DNA of 43,525 bases from Branchiostoma floridae (GCF_000003815.2 NC_049997.1:17072984-17116508); one strand, 5' to 3'; shown: positions 31,139 through 42,900, counted from the stretch's first letter. Program-made: numbers and translations. The notes: generated from the sequence alone by a model not told the origin.

Positions 31139-33424
31139 TTATGTTTTTAGTTTTAGTTTTCTACTTGTTCTGCTGTCCTGTTCAACGACAGCAAGGCCCA
31201 TCGCCTGAAGTAAAATTTTCCGCACCTTGTAATTCACCCCTATAACTCGATCTTCTTTCCGCACAAAGCGAAAGTTTTCTCCTCCGTGAGAAAGAGGTTG
31301 CCCAAGGTACTTGTTTTCCTTTGCTTTCAACCCCGCGATAAGGTCAAGAAGTCTTGCTTCAAATTTGTTCAGAACCATTTCTAGAGTGTCCATAAAGTCG
31401 TTAAAGCATGTAATATTTAGTCCATCATGATTCAGAGAACAGTCCGCATATGTTGACAGTTTTTGCAGTACGTTCCACAACCACAGAGTGACAGGGAAGC
31501 AGGTCCCACAAGTTAGAACAGATTCGAGTGAACGGCAGTTCGGACATTTAAACTTGTTAGTCAAGAAAGGAGGGTTTCCCAACGCACAGTCGACCTCAAG
31601 AAACGGATTTCCATTGACGTCTTGAACGAAATCACTCTCATTATAAAAATGTAACATTTGGGGGATGAAATTTTCAGGTGTCGTCTTTTTGACTAGCTTT
31701 CTTTGTCTTTTGACTCCAATAAGTGAAACTCCAAAACCACGTCTAACATCATCATGGCCTTTATTAGATGATATGAGAAAATTCCGACACAAGTCTGATC
31801 TGTCACTGAGAAAACAGTTTCTAAGAATTGCAAATTGCTTTGCGACCGTTTTGTCCTTTGTCGGTCTACTACTATTTGCCCAAGACAAAATCTGTTTTTG
31901 ATGACCAAGATAAGTCTTTAAAGTCTTTTCGAAATAAGGTGGATTCAAATTTTCCAGCCATTCCACAAGTTTGTTGCCTTCAGAAATTGTGGTGTTCAAT
32001 AAATTTATTTTCTCCGACAAAGATTCAATTTCAAGGTTGAGTTGAATCGTATAGTTCTTTGCAAACATAAACGGATAACGGTGACATTTTTTCAATATGT
32101 TTTTATCTGTACCTAGTAACTTTTTAAAGTGAGATTTTCCCCAGATACCAGTTTGATAGTTCTTTTCGATTGTAGCTATAGCATCTGACAGAGCTGTGCA
32201 TTGTCTTTTCACGAGCGACAAAGATCGGTCATGATGTGACCCTGGAGCTGCGGTCTGTCCTATAGCTTTCCTAAGCTGACGAGCTATAGTGGTTGCTTGA
32301 TACTTTATGGTTACTTCAGTATGGACCGAGCGGTATGCTAAGGCCATACTGGATTCCTCTTGTAAGTTCCTAAAGACAACAGTTCTAAACCTCGGATTTT
32401 TGAGAACTCCGGGGTCCCCCAACAGGTCGTGCCAATCATCACGAGCAAATTCTAAAATATCGAATTGTTTACTTTCCCTAGGCAGTCCAAACATAACATC
32501 AAAATATGTGTTTGTACAAGACGAAGTTTCCATGGACTCATAATACATTAACAGCAGTTTCTTTACAACCTTTGCCGCTTTTTGTATGCTACTCTTATAA
32601 CTCAGCAAAAGTTTTCTCGACTCATTTATCAGAATACAACATGACCACGATTGTATGTCTTCTGAAGGGTAAATACATTTGAGATTGTTGCACTCGGTCA
32701 CGTAAGACAACTGTAAATCCTTCATTTCACAACACAATTGTGCCTGTATGTCATTTGTTTTATCAATGCACTCCACTTTCTCACATTGCATGTAACTTTG
32801 TAGCATCTTTAGGAGACAACAAGGCACATATTCCTGGTGTCTTGTGTCAAATTCGTAGATGCACTTTATGTCATCACACTGCTGTATACTATGGCGTAGA
32901 TTCTTCAAATGTGTACTATTGACAAAATCCATGGAATTTTGGAATTCCGGAATAAGAAACTTCCCTGCAACATTAAGCATGTTACGAAACCCGTCCCAAT
33001 TTTCTTCCCGCATTGTATGTGGCGTTGGATTTGGAATAAAAAGGTCTTCTAAATTCTCGAATGACGTTTCGTTGATTATATAGGTCACAATATTGGAAAA
33101 GAAGGAAAATGGCATGCGAGTATAGTTGATGTGATCCAGTTTTCTACCCTGGATAAGTCTTTTGTAGATCATATAAGTGGTATTTTCTAGTAACGTGAAA
33201 ACCTGGTCAATATTACATGACTCTTTATCACTGTATATATCCTCCTCTTCAATTAGTTCTCCACGACCCCAAAACAGATTATCTGCTATGTGCACCAATA
33301 AGTCAACTGGTACATCGCCCTTATATAGACAGGGCATTAGAGAGTTGGTAAGAAAGTTCACATGGTCAAAAAGGCGACAGGATAGATCCTGAATTGAATG
33401 ACTAGCCCTTATAAATAGCATCAT
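31139..33424 (-). CDS. 761-codon open frame, C-terminal half of the NB-ARC paralogue
   Basis: This is part of the pseudogene above but is open from the first Met after the nonsense codon (MMLFIRA) to TAA. It shows the same Cys repeats (CDDIKC, CCLLKM, CEKVEC, CCEMKD, CNNLKC, CCILIN) and a CPNCRSLESVLTCGTCF motif near the end. It also shows how the + copy should end, about 40 residues beyond its last base in this window. It lacks the 9 residues SVLSLNSTQ present in the + copy, an in-frame 27-nt difference. Whether it is translated alone is unknown. Confidence 0.5.
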   Translation of the reverse strand: MMLFIRASHSIQDLSCRLFDHVNFLTNSLMPCLYKGDVPVDLLVHIADNLFWGRGELIEEEDIYSDKESCNIDQVFTLLENTTYMIYKRLIQGRKLDHINYTRMPFSFFSNIVTYIINETSFENLEDLFIPNPTPHTMREENWDGFRNMLNVAGKFLIPEFQNSMDFVNSTHLKNLRHSIQQCDDIKCIYEFDTRHQEYVPCCLLKMLQSYMQCEKVECIDKTNDIQAQLCCEMKDLQLSYVTECNNLKCIYPSEDIQSWSCCILINESRKLLLSYKSSIQKAAKVVKKLLLMYYESMETSSCTNTYFDVMFGLPRESKQFDILEFARDDWHDLLGDPGVLKNPRFRTVVFRNLQEESSMALAYRSVHTEVTIKYQATTIARQLRKAIGQTAAPGSHHDRSLSLVKRQCTALSDAIATIEKNYQTGIWGKSHFKKLLGTDKNILKKCHRYPFMFAKNYTIQLNLEIESLSEKINLLNTTISEGNKLVEWLENLNPPYFEKTLKTYLGHQKQILSWANSSRPTKDKTVAKQFAILRNCFLSDRSDLCRNFLISSNKGHDDVRRGFGVSLIGVKRQRKLVKKTTPENFIPQMLHFYNESDFVQDVNGNPFLEVDCALGNPPFLTNKFKCPNCRSLESVLTCGTCFPVTLWLWNVLQKLSTYADCSLNHDGLNITCFNDFMDTLEMVLNKFEARLLDLIAGLKAKENKYLGQPLSHGGENFRFVRKEDRVIGVNYKVRKILLQAMGLAVVEQDSRTSRKLKLKT

Positions 33425-33634
33425 TTGAGCATGAAGAAAAAAGTAAGCCTCCTCTCACGCTCCCCATTGGCAGAGAAACTCAGCGGACTTGTTGAAGAAT
33501 GTGGATGAGCTGGCAATAGAAGCCTTCGTTTGATACTGTTCAGCATTCAGTGCCAAATAATGAAGATGTGCCATCAAAAACTCTGCCTGGACCCTGGTGA
33601 CGTTCATATGACTAGTTACGTATGTGGAGTACTT

Positions 33635-33889
33635 AGGCCATACCAATTTAATTAGTTGGTTCTCGGATTTTTTCCTAAAAAAATTGAAGCGACAGGGCGA
33701 AAAAAAAAAAAAAAAAAAACTTGCAACAAGTCTGGGTTCAGGTCCAGGCTGGTTAGTCCAGACCTGAACCCATGGTATACGTGTGCTAGAAATAGTTATT
33801 ATTAATAATCAGTTAAAATTACATGCAAAATTGCATGTTGGCATAAATTTGTACAATATACATTAAATTATGTACAGCATAAAGCCCTT
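33635..33889 (-). mobile_element. 255-bp replacement insert in the pseudogene
   Basis: Foreign sequence between the broken ends of the long exon. It contains a run of about 20 A (+ strand, 33700-33719) and a palindrome, tgggttcaggtc ... gacctgaaccca (about 33731-33771), like the aggtccaggttcaggtc blocks of repeat family R2. It replaces the part matching 40941-41146 of the + copy. Confidence 0.7.
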
Positions 33890-34773
33890 GCTGTTAGGTA
33901 CGGGGCAGGGAATGCAGTCAGGGCCCATAAATGATGTCATATTCAAAAGGTTTTCGGAGTTACTGGACAACTGTGAGACGTATTGAAAAATAATGTCAAA
34001 TGCTCTTCGTATCGTTCTGTTTGTAAACTGTTCTATATACGCTTCATCCAGCAAGTCTACCTTTTCAGTCGCATTGCCTCCTACATATTTGTCATGATAT
34101 TCTTTTACTGAGCAGCCAGTGCCTTCTATGTATGCAAACGCGAACTGCAACGCAAGTGGATGGTGTCCTATAGATCGGCTTAGACTTTTGATTTCCTTTG
34201 TATCCTCCTTACTGCTAGGTCTAACAGTTTTGCTGAACAGTGCTTGAGCTTCAGTGTCGCTGAACGGAGAAAGACTGACCACTGCAATACGCTCCATATC
34301 AAGTCTTTGATATTCGTTAGAAGTCAGTAGAACATGCATGCTTGATGTGATGGTATGGGGAAGTAAGGACTCTAAATCTTTCATGGTTTCCCTCACTGCC
34401 TCGTCAGCAACCAAAATCCAGTGCTCTGAATTCGTCAAATGCATCCTGAAGTGAAATTTCACAGACTCACAACTCAGATCACCGCTACAGTGCATAGGTC
34501 CCTTCTCAGGCCCACTAACATACACGCAGTACTGACTTATACTAGCACACAGGTCCCTCTTACTCGCTAACCTGACCCAGAACACACCACCAGGGTACCT
34601 CTCCGCACGTCTGTGCCCGTACTCGATGGCCAAGGATGTTTTTCCGACGCCGCCCAATCCTTTGATGAGACAGGTCCGGTTCTGTTCCAGACAGGCGTCG
34701 ATCCTCTTGAAGACGTCTTCTCGTCCCACGAACGTCTTGAGACGACGGGGGAAGACAGTCAGTACAGGTGTTT

Positions 34774-35068
34774 CTGTAACAGAAAATATGCTGATCGTTT
34801 AAATGAAGATCGCAGTATAAGTATCAGCAATTACAGCTCTGAGCGCACCGTTACTAGTATATTGCATGAAAAGGGTTGATTTTGACAACCCATTAGGTAA
34901 ATACAAGAACATCATGTAAACCCCTGGGGATTTTGACAAAATGCTGACTTCATGCATTCGTAGTCTTTTTTAAGGTCACCTGGCCTTGTCCAGGCGAACA
35001 TGACAGCCAAAATTTTGGGAGTTGTTTAGAAATATATCACGTATCTCAAATCAACAAAGCAAACTCAC
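34774..35068 (-). other. Intron 3 of the pseudogene
   Basis: A 295 bp intron with donor gtgagt and acceptor ctgttacag, against 1595 bp in the + copy. The difference is made of insertions in the + copy, one being a MITE. Confidence 0.75.
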
Positions 35069-35176
35069 CATGTATTCTGGTGCCGTATTGAATTGAGCAT
35101 ACCCAGGTGCAGATCATAAAACTGGTCAGGAAGATGCCAACAGCAAATATTCTGTTGATTGTCCATCTTTTTACCT
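35069..35176 (-). pseudogene. Membrane-helix exon of the pseudogene
   Basis: Acceptor tttttcaacag, donor gtgagt. It encodes EVKRWTINRIFAVGIFLTSF, then MICTWVCSIQYGTRIHG. A helix of about 20 residues without charges; the + copy has an Arg in it. Confidence 0.85.
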
Positions 35177-35820
35177 CTGTTGAAAAAAACACAAAATAAA
35201 TAAGTTCCAACTTCCATTCTTCCGTAACGCTTAAAATCACTGTGGTTGTCCTAACGTGGACTAAAAGTACAACTATCTGGTCATGGCTTGCAATTGCGTT
35301 TTGGGGCATAGTAAACCAGGTATATACGTAATGCCATAATGTATTGGTAAAGATTGGATACGATATACTTTGAGGTTACACTGCAACGACAGTTTAACGC
35401 TATTGCAACGGGAAATCAAAATTACTATGTAAAGTCTCTGAATAGTATTATGGCTGTCAGGCCTTCCTTACGTGTTCCGATGGCACCCAAAACAAAAAGG
35501 CCAAAGTTTGCCAATAAACCGGATAGTGTATCCTGTCATGTTTTGAATCACCGGTTAGAGCCCCGGCTCCAGCAAAGTCGATATTGTGACAACGTAAATA
35601 TGCCTCGCGGCAACTCATGCATAAAGGTATGTGTACAATGTCTGACACGCCAACATTGCAAACAAGTGGCTCCGTTTTCCCTTTCAATGCCCTATGCGTT
35701 GCATTGTTCAGACGTAGTGAAGCATTCATGAGGTTTCCTACAGGTGCATACATACTGCCCCTCCCCCTATATATCCAAAATCCTGTAGGTTTTACAAGGG
35801 ATAGCCGTTAATTTACACAC

Positions 35821-35976
35821 CTTGTGGTCGCCTTCCGAGGTTCCTCCTACTTATTGTACCCTTCTCCACTGCTGTCTGAAGACGTGTCCGAGTTTCTAAC
35901 AGCTTTTGTACTAGGTGGTCGTACGGTACTTCTCGAAGGCTTTGGACAAAGTCGTCGAAACCGTCATATGGCAAAT
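35821..35976 (-). pseudogene. CARD exon 2 of the pseudogene
   Basis: Acceptor cccccaacag, donor gtgtgt, 156 nt as in the + copy. It encodes D-LPYDGFDDFVQSLREVPYD, then HLVQKLLETRTRLQTAVEKG. No partner exon 1 is found upstream on this strand. Confidence 0.85.
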
Positions 35977-36678
35977 CTGTTGGGGGTGGGGGGCGACCGA
36001 AAGTATGTGTGAAATGCATGGTTGATAGGATTTCATTAAGTCCGAGTCTGATTGTTTTAACATTGTCTCCTTCAGTCTACATTGTTTGGTGATAAAATCA
36101 AATCTTGGTGAATTTTTGAAAATATCTAATTTTACGACAAACTTCTCTGGCAATTATGGACTGTCGACCTATGGTAGGATCATTTGCAATCAGATCCAAA
36201 TTAGACTGATATCTTAGTCCAGCATTTGTTTGTGGTCCTCAGAAACTGCTCTCCATGCAGAGGTTGGTGAGAAAGATTGGTACCATTTTTATCATATGTT
36301 CCGTTTTCTGTCCACAACTCCCCACCAAGACGTCAACAGAAAACAGAATATATGGTACGGTAACCGACCCCCCCCCCCTCATGTTGTCACAAAGTCAACG
36401 AGCTTTGGCAGTGTTTGTGGATCATTGGCAGGTCGCTGGGTGTTTAAAATCGACAGAGGGTCGCCCGTGTTTTTGCCTGACAATCGGCCCTATCATGTTT
36501 AACAGGTTCCGAGAACCTGCGAGCGTCGGTCAATCCCTAATCGTCGCGCGATGGTTGAGAGAACATCGGGCGTATTACTACCGAAAATGTTATGCGGCAC
36601 TCGCATACTCGTCGACGGGTCTGTGACAGCATGACCACCATGGTGACAGGGTAGACAGACCGGTACAAGGCCACATGC

Positions 36679-36723
36679 GATTGGCTGTTCGCGATCGTGA
36701 CGATGGCGTCATCGGGACTTTCC
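36679..36723 (+). promoter_or_regulatory. Putative promoter: inverted CCAAT box and NF-kappaB site
   Basis: GGGACTTTCC at 36714-36723 is a perfect match to the classic kappaB decamer, 68 bp before the start codon. An inverted CCAAT box (gcgattggctg) lies at 36678-36688 and a CRE-like ggcgtcatc between them. The region is CpG-rich and TATA-less. The factor assignments come from consensus only. Confidence 0.5.
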
Positions 36724-36790
36724 GCCGTGCATGTAGTAACACTTGTAATTCAACAACCAGAACGCAGAATTTCTCAGTCTTGTAGTTACC

Positions 36791-36977
36791 ATGGACCCGT
36801 TACACCGTCAAGCTATCCTGGACTGCTATGACGACATTGCCCGTGACATGGACCCATTACTAGCCCTGCGGTACAGCACGGTCTACTGGAGGGACGGAGA
36901 CCCAGGGAACATCCGGGCAAAGACGAACAGCGAAGGGCCATTCACCGGCGCTACGGCACTGCTAGACAAGTTACTGG
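36791..36977 (+). CDS. Exon 1: start and first half of CARD
   Basis: The ATG sits in a strong Kozak context (ttaccATGG). It encodes MDPLHRQAILDCYDDIARDM, then LLALRYSTVYWRDGDPGNIR, ending GATALLDKLL; donor gtacgt, one base over. The spacing of RQAIL, DxxPLLxL, GDxxxIRAxxN and LLDxLL follows a CARD helix pattern. Confidence 0.82.
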
Positions 36978-39900
36978 GTACGTTTCCGCCTCTACAGCTT
37001 TTGGGATCGATACTAGTACTCTCCAAGCAGAGGTTGGTGCGGAAAATTGTGAACGTAATCATATGTCGAGGTTTCTGTCCACACTGTACTTTCTGAGGAC
37101 CGCACTCAGATATCAGTCTACTTTGGATCTGATTGCAAATGATCCTTGGCAATGGCGACGTCCCATAATTGTCAGAGTAGTTAGTCTATCACAAAATTAC
37201 ATGTTTGCAAGTATTCATCCAGATTGCATATTTTCTCCTTTTTTACCAAAAACTTTATAAAATCCTATAAACTATGCATCTCATACAATCTTTTGGTTGC
37301 CCCTTTCCCCGCCCCAATAGATTTGCCATACGACGGTTTCGACGACTTTGTCCAAAGCCTTCAAGAAGTACCATACGATCACCTGGTACAACAACTATTA
37401 GAAACTCGGGCACGTCTTCAGACAGCAGTGGAGAAGGGGACGATAGATAGGAGGGGCCTCGGAAGGCGCAAACAAGGTGTGTAAATTAACAGCTACTAGT
37501 ATCACTTATAAAACCTACAGGGTTTTGAACATACAGGGGGAGGGGCGCAGCTTGTATGCACCTATATAGGAGACTTCATGAATGCTTCACTGCGTCTGAA
37601 CAATGCAACCTAGCGAGTTTTGAAAGGTCAAACGCAGCCACTCGTTTACAATGTTTGCGTGTCTGTCAGACATTGTACACATACCTTGATGACACATACC
37701 TTGATGTATGAGTTGTCCTACTTACGTTGTGACTTAAATATCGACAATTTTTCTCGAGCTGGGGCTCTAACCTGCGAGTCAAAACATATCAGGACACACT
37801 GTCCGGTTTAGGCCTACGTTATATTTCCAAACAAGGGCCTGTGAACTTCCTGGCAGGGGCCATTTTTCCAATTTGGACCTAAGCCTTATTTGGAAACTTT
37901 GGCCTTTGGATGCCGACACAACACGTTAGGAACGCCTGTCAACCTCAACGTTATTCAAAGATTTCTATTATTATTAATATCTGTTGCAATTTTGTTAAAC
38001 TGTCGTTGCAGTGTAGCCTCAAAGTATATCGTATCCAAGCTTTGTTTTACCAATGAACGAAGGCATTCCCTACTCCAAATATCTTATATCGCACTTACCT
38101 TATCTTACACAGTACGTACCTTTCATACAGTCACTGATTGATGAAAAATCCTATTAACTGTGAACATGCGTGACTAATGAATCTCTTCAATAAAAAGATA
38201 GTTGTAAGGTTATTCCATAACGGGATAACGACACTATTTAAGAGCGTTATCAATTGAAGGATATTAGATTTAACCTATATTGCTATTTCCTAGAAATTGT
38301 TAAATTGAACTTGGTTACAATATTATTTTATCTTTTATCTGGTGTTTTACAGAGGTCAAAGGAATCACAATCAACAAAATATTTGCTGTAGGCATCTTTC
38401 TGACCCGTTTGACAGTTTGTATCTGGTTATTCGCGGTTCAGAACGGCACCAGAATACACGGTGAGTTTCCTTTGTTGATTCGAGGTACAGTCAAACCTGC
38501 TCAGGACGGTCACCGGGGGGACCGGACAAATTAGCTGCGTTGGATAGGTGACAGGCGTCTCGGGAAGGTCGCTTATCATTATAAATGCTTGGATCTATGG
38601 GGAAAATGTTCGGGACCGAGAAAAGTAACCATCATGGCCAGCAGGTGATCGGCTTGAAGAGGTGACCGCTTAGGCAGATTTGACTGTATACATGAAATAC
38701 TTACAACATTTTCGGCTGAGATACTGCAGCCATCGTCATGTTTGCTTGAACAGGGTCACTGGACCCAACGAACGTTTTCTTGTTTGTAGTGAATTAGAGC
38801 TGTATATTTTGCAAAAAAAGATGAAAAAAATCTGCATGATAATGAAGAATATATATCTATTGCGCCATGTCAGCCCTTTTTCAAATATCCAGGACGTTTC
38901 AAAATGTTCTTGCATGTACCGCTGAGTATCATTAATAATGAAATATCATTTTTAAAGAAAATTAAAACTGGGAAGTCAAAAATAATTTTTTTTTTTTTAA
39001 ACGACCGCGTGAAGTCAGCAACTCGTCAAAATCTAACATGCATTGGCATAATACCGGTAGTAAGACTTATACCGGTAGATTAAAAATACTGGAACTTAAA
39101 GAGATCTACACATGCAACAATAGTTATTTCTAAGCTGTGCACACTTCAGACATCTAGGTGTCCAATACACCATTTACAAAGCATCGACAACAATGCATTC
39201 GAAGACAACAAGGCCAAAAGTTTTCAGTATACTTTTTTTTAAATTTCGGGGTAGGCAGCTCGTCGTGGGACGAACACACTGTCACATTCATTGCCAAATT
39301 TATATAGATCATAATTACACATGCTCACGGCACAAGACGAACATGATTCAACAACAATCTTGAATTTCTGTTGGTGACCTACAACTCATGTAAAAGTGTG
39401 AAGAACCGTTGCATAATAGCCCGGATCTACGACTGAATGGGCAAAATTAAACGTACGCAGCCATTTTCCCGCCATTTTTATATCTACGCTAGCAGTGAAG
39501 TGTTACGTCATAGCGGTTGTGACGGACAGAAGTTAAATGAAAATTCTTGACAGTATACGTCCATTTTCTCATGACATTTTGTATGCTCATGCAGGTTTAT
39601 GTTTTATGCATTTACTGACAGAAAAGGAAGGAACATCAGAGGATGTATAAATGTACATAGCGGCAGTTAATTGTGCCGTGTTTCTTCCTACCGGTATTTT
39701 GTACCCCCTCCCAACCACGCGCCCGTTCGCCGTGTAATTCCGCGGCGTGTTACAATTACAATATTACGCTTTTAGCAGGACAAGAGTGGCAGAAAAGTTA
39801 CACAGAAGAAGTGGCAAGGGTAACCTATAACAACAACATGTAACTGGAGAAAATGATGCGTTGACAATTTGTCAAATCAGTATGGCTAGAGAAATCGTCG

Positions 39901-42900
39901 TAAACGTACCGGTATTATGATAATAGATGTTACAGTCCGTTTATAGGATATTCTTGCAAAATCAATCTTTTTTCATACAAGTAAACCGCGCGTTCTGTGT
40001 TACAATTAAAAATATCATGATCCTTATCTAAACTGACAGCCTATTTCTATTACAGAAACACCTCTACTGACAGTCTTCCCTCGTCGTCTCAAGACGTTCG
40101 TGGGACGAGAAGGTTTCTTCAACAATTTCGACGCCTGTCTGGAACAGAACCGGACATGTCTTATCAAGGGACTGGGCGGAGTCGGAAAAACATCACTGGC
40201 TGTTGAGTACGGCCACAGGCGTGTGGAGAGGTACCCTGGTGGGGTGTTCTGGGTCAGGTTAGCGAGTAAGGGCGACCTGTGTGCCAGTATCAGTCAATAC
40301 GGCATGTATGTTAGTTCACATGAGAAGGGATCTATGTATTGTAGTGATGATCTAAGTTGTGAGTCTGTAAAGACACACTTTAGGAAGCATTTGACAAATT
40401 CAGAGCACTGGATTTTGGTTGCTGACGAAGCAGTGAGGGAAACCATGAAAGATTTAGAGTCCCTACTCCCCCACACTCTCACTTCAGCCATGCATGTCCT
40501 GCTGACTTCTAACGAATATCAGAGACTTGATATGGAGCGTATCGCAGTGGTAAGTCTTTCTCCATTCAGCGACACTGAGGCCCAGGCACTGTTCAACAAA
40601 ACCGTTGGACCTAGCACTAAAGAGGATATGAGGGAAATCAAAAGTCTAAGCCGATCTCTAGGACACCACCCACTTGCCTTGCGGTTCGCGTATGCATACA
40701 TAGAAGAGACTGGTTGCTCAGTAAAAGAATATCATGACAAATATGTTGAAGGCAATGCGACTGAGAAGGTAGACTTGCTGGATGAAGCTTATATAGAAAT
40801 GTTTACGAACAGAACGATACGACGAACATTTGACATTACTTTTCAATACATCTCACAGTTGTCCAGTAACTCCGAAAACCTTTTGAATATGACATCATTC
40901 ATGGGTCCCGACTGTATCCCTTGCCCTATACCCAACAGCAGATGCTTTTCTAAACTTTTCAACACTTCTCAGCAACTGGACATCTTAGATACAAAGAAAA
41001 TGGTATCCGTACTGGAAAGGTTTTCCCTGGCTTCTTATGGCCACGCCTTTTTACCGTGTTCTTTCAGCGTGAACAGGATAGTACAAGAGGTTGTTGTGGC
41101 AGAAATGAACGAATCTTCAAGATTTAACCATTTGGAAAATGCATTCAAGTACTCCACATTCGTAACTAGCCATATAAACGCCACTAGGGTACAGGCAGAG
41201 TTTTTGATGGCACATCTCCATTATTTAGCCCTGAATGTTGAACAGTATCAAACACAAGTTTCCATAACCAGCTCATCCACATTCTTTAATAACTCCGCTG
41301 AGTTTTTCTGCCAATGGGGAGCGTGTGAGGAGGCTTACTTTTTTCTTCAAGCTCAAATGATGCTATTCCTCAGGGCTGATTCCAAGCAGGATTTGACCTG
41401 CCGGCTTCTTGACCATGTAAACTTTGTTACCAGCACTCTGCTACCATGTCTATATAATGGCGATTTACCGGTGAACTTATTGGTGCACATAGCGGATAAT
41501 CTGGATTGGGTACGCGGAGAACTAGCTGAGGATCAGGATATCTACAGGGTGAACGATTCATGTGACATTGACCAGGTCTGGAGTTTACTAGAAAACACCA
41601 CCTATTCGATTTATAAGAGACTTATCCAAAGTAGAAAACTGAAACACTATTCTGACATGCCATTTTCGTTCTTTTCTAACGTCGTGACTTACATCGAAGA
41701 AACGTCATTCGAGGATTTGGAAGATCTTTTTATTTCAAATCCAGCGCCAAATACCATGCATGAGAAAAATTGGCACGGGTTGCGTAACATACTAATTGTT
41801 GCAGGGAAGTTTCTTCACCCACGTTCGCAGGATCTCACGCGTTTTGTAAACAGGACACATTTCAAGAAGCTACTGCGTCGGATGCAACTGTGTGAGAACA
41901 TCAAGTGCATACGCGAATTCGACACAAGACACAAGGAATACATGCCTTGTTGCCTCCTCAGGATGGTACAAAGCTACATGCAGTGTGACAAAGTGAAGTG
42001 CACAAAGAATCAAACAAACGACATACAAGCACAATTGTGTTGTGAAATAAAGGAACTACAGTCTTACATGACCGAATGCAACAATGTTAAGTGCATGTAC
42101 ACTCAAGAAGACATGCAGTCTTGGACATGGCGTTGTTGTATACTAATAAATGAGTCAAGACAACTTTTACTGAGTTATAAGAGTAGTATACAGAAAGCTG
42201 CAAAGGTTGTAAAGAAACTGCTGTTCATGTATTACCGCTCCATGGATACGTCGTCTTGTACAAACACATATTTTGATGTTATGTTTGGACTTCCAAGGGA
42301 AAGCAAACCATTCGATATTCTAGAATTTGCTCGAGATGATTGGCACGACCTGTTGGGGGACCCGGGAGTTCTCAAAAGTGTTTTGTCTCTTAACAGCACG
42401 CAAAATCCTAGGTTTAGAAATGTTGTCTCTAGGAACCTTGAAGAGGAATACACTCTGGCTTTAGCAAACCGCTTGGTTCATATTGGAGTTACAGCAAAGT
42501 ATCAAGCGACAGCTATAGCACGTCAGATTCGGAAAGCTATGGGACAGACAGCAACTTCAGGGCCAAATCATGACCGATCTTTGTCGTTCGTGAAAAAACA
42601 ATGTGCAGCTCTATCAGATGCTATTGCTTTTATAGAAAAGAACTTTAAAGATGGCATCTGGGGAAAAGCTCTCTTTGAAAAGATACTCGGTCCGGTGAAA
42701 AACATATTGAATACATTTCATAGCTATCCGTTTCTGCTTACAAAGAACTACACGATACAAGTCAACTTTGAAATTGAATCTTTGTCGGAAAAAATATATA
42801 TCTTAAACACCACAATTTTTGAAGGCAACAAACTTTTGGATTGGCTGGAAAATCCGAATCCACCTGATGCTCCTCAGTTCGAAAGCACTATAAGGACGTA

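Larger units (their letters stand above)
31139..35976 (-). pseudogene. NB-ARC paralogue, truncated and disrupted copy
   Basis: A minus-strand copy of the gene at 36791-43525. It keeps CARD exon 2 (35976-35821), the membrane exon (35176-35069) and the long exon (34773 down to 31139), with identical exon lengths and phases for the first two. The P-loop GLGGVGKTSLA, ILVADE and HPLAL motifs are intact. Three lesions make it a pseudogene: no exon 1 or promoter on this strand; 206 bp of coding sequence replaced by 255 bp (33635-33889) with in-frame stops; and a Cys TGT changed to TGA at 33457-33455. After that, 761 codons remain open to a stop giving the end KLKLKT. The protein is roughly 70-75% identical to the + copy by eye. 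Confidence 0.85.
36246..37086. other. Central spacer of the inverted duplication
   Basis: The two arms meet at ggtcctcagaaa (about 36236) and tttctgaggacc (about 37085). The spacer between them starts and ends with a 70-bp direct repeat (36246-36312 and 37019-37086; core gcagaggttggtg, then ttctgtccaca). It carries promoter and exon 1 of the + copy only. It also contains a perfect cag gttc/gaacctg palindrome at 36503-36519. Confidence 0.7.

Noticed and set aside
33635-33889. The insert in the pseudogene being a genuine intron
   Set aside because: A weak GT...AG can be drawn, but the + copy has coding sequence there that would be missing, and the TGA at 33455 remains.
36255-36626. 123-codon + ORF in the spacer upstream of the CARD gene
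   Set aside because: It starts inside the direct repeat, has no family resemblance and no counterpart in the other arm; more likely promoter DNA with high CpG.
39051-39915. Repeated TACCGGTA palindromes as operator-like sites
   Set aside because: The same octamer appears in other introns of the window (8026, 10638) and probably reflects genome-wide word frequency.
41891-42169. Cys repeats as LRR or classical zinc finger
   Set aside because: No LxxLxLxxN pattern and no C2H2 or RING spacing; left unnamed.
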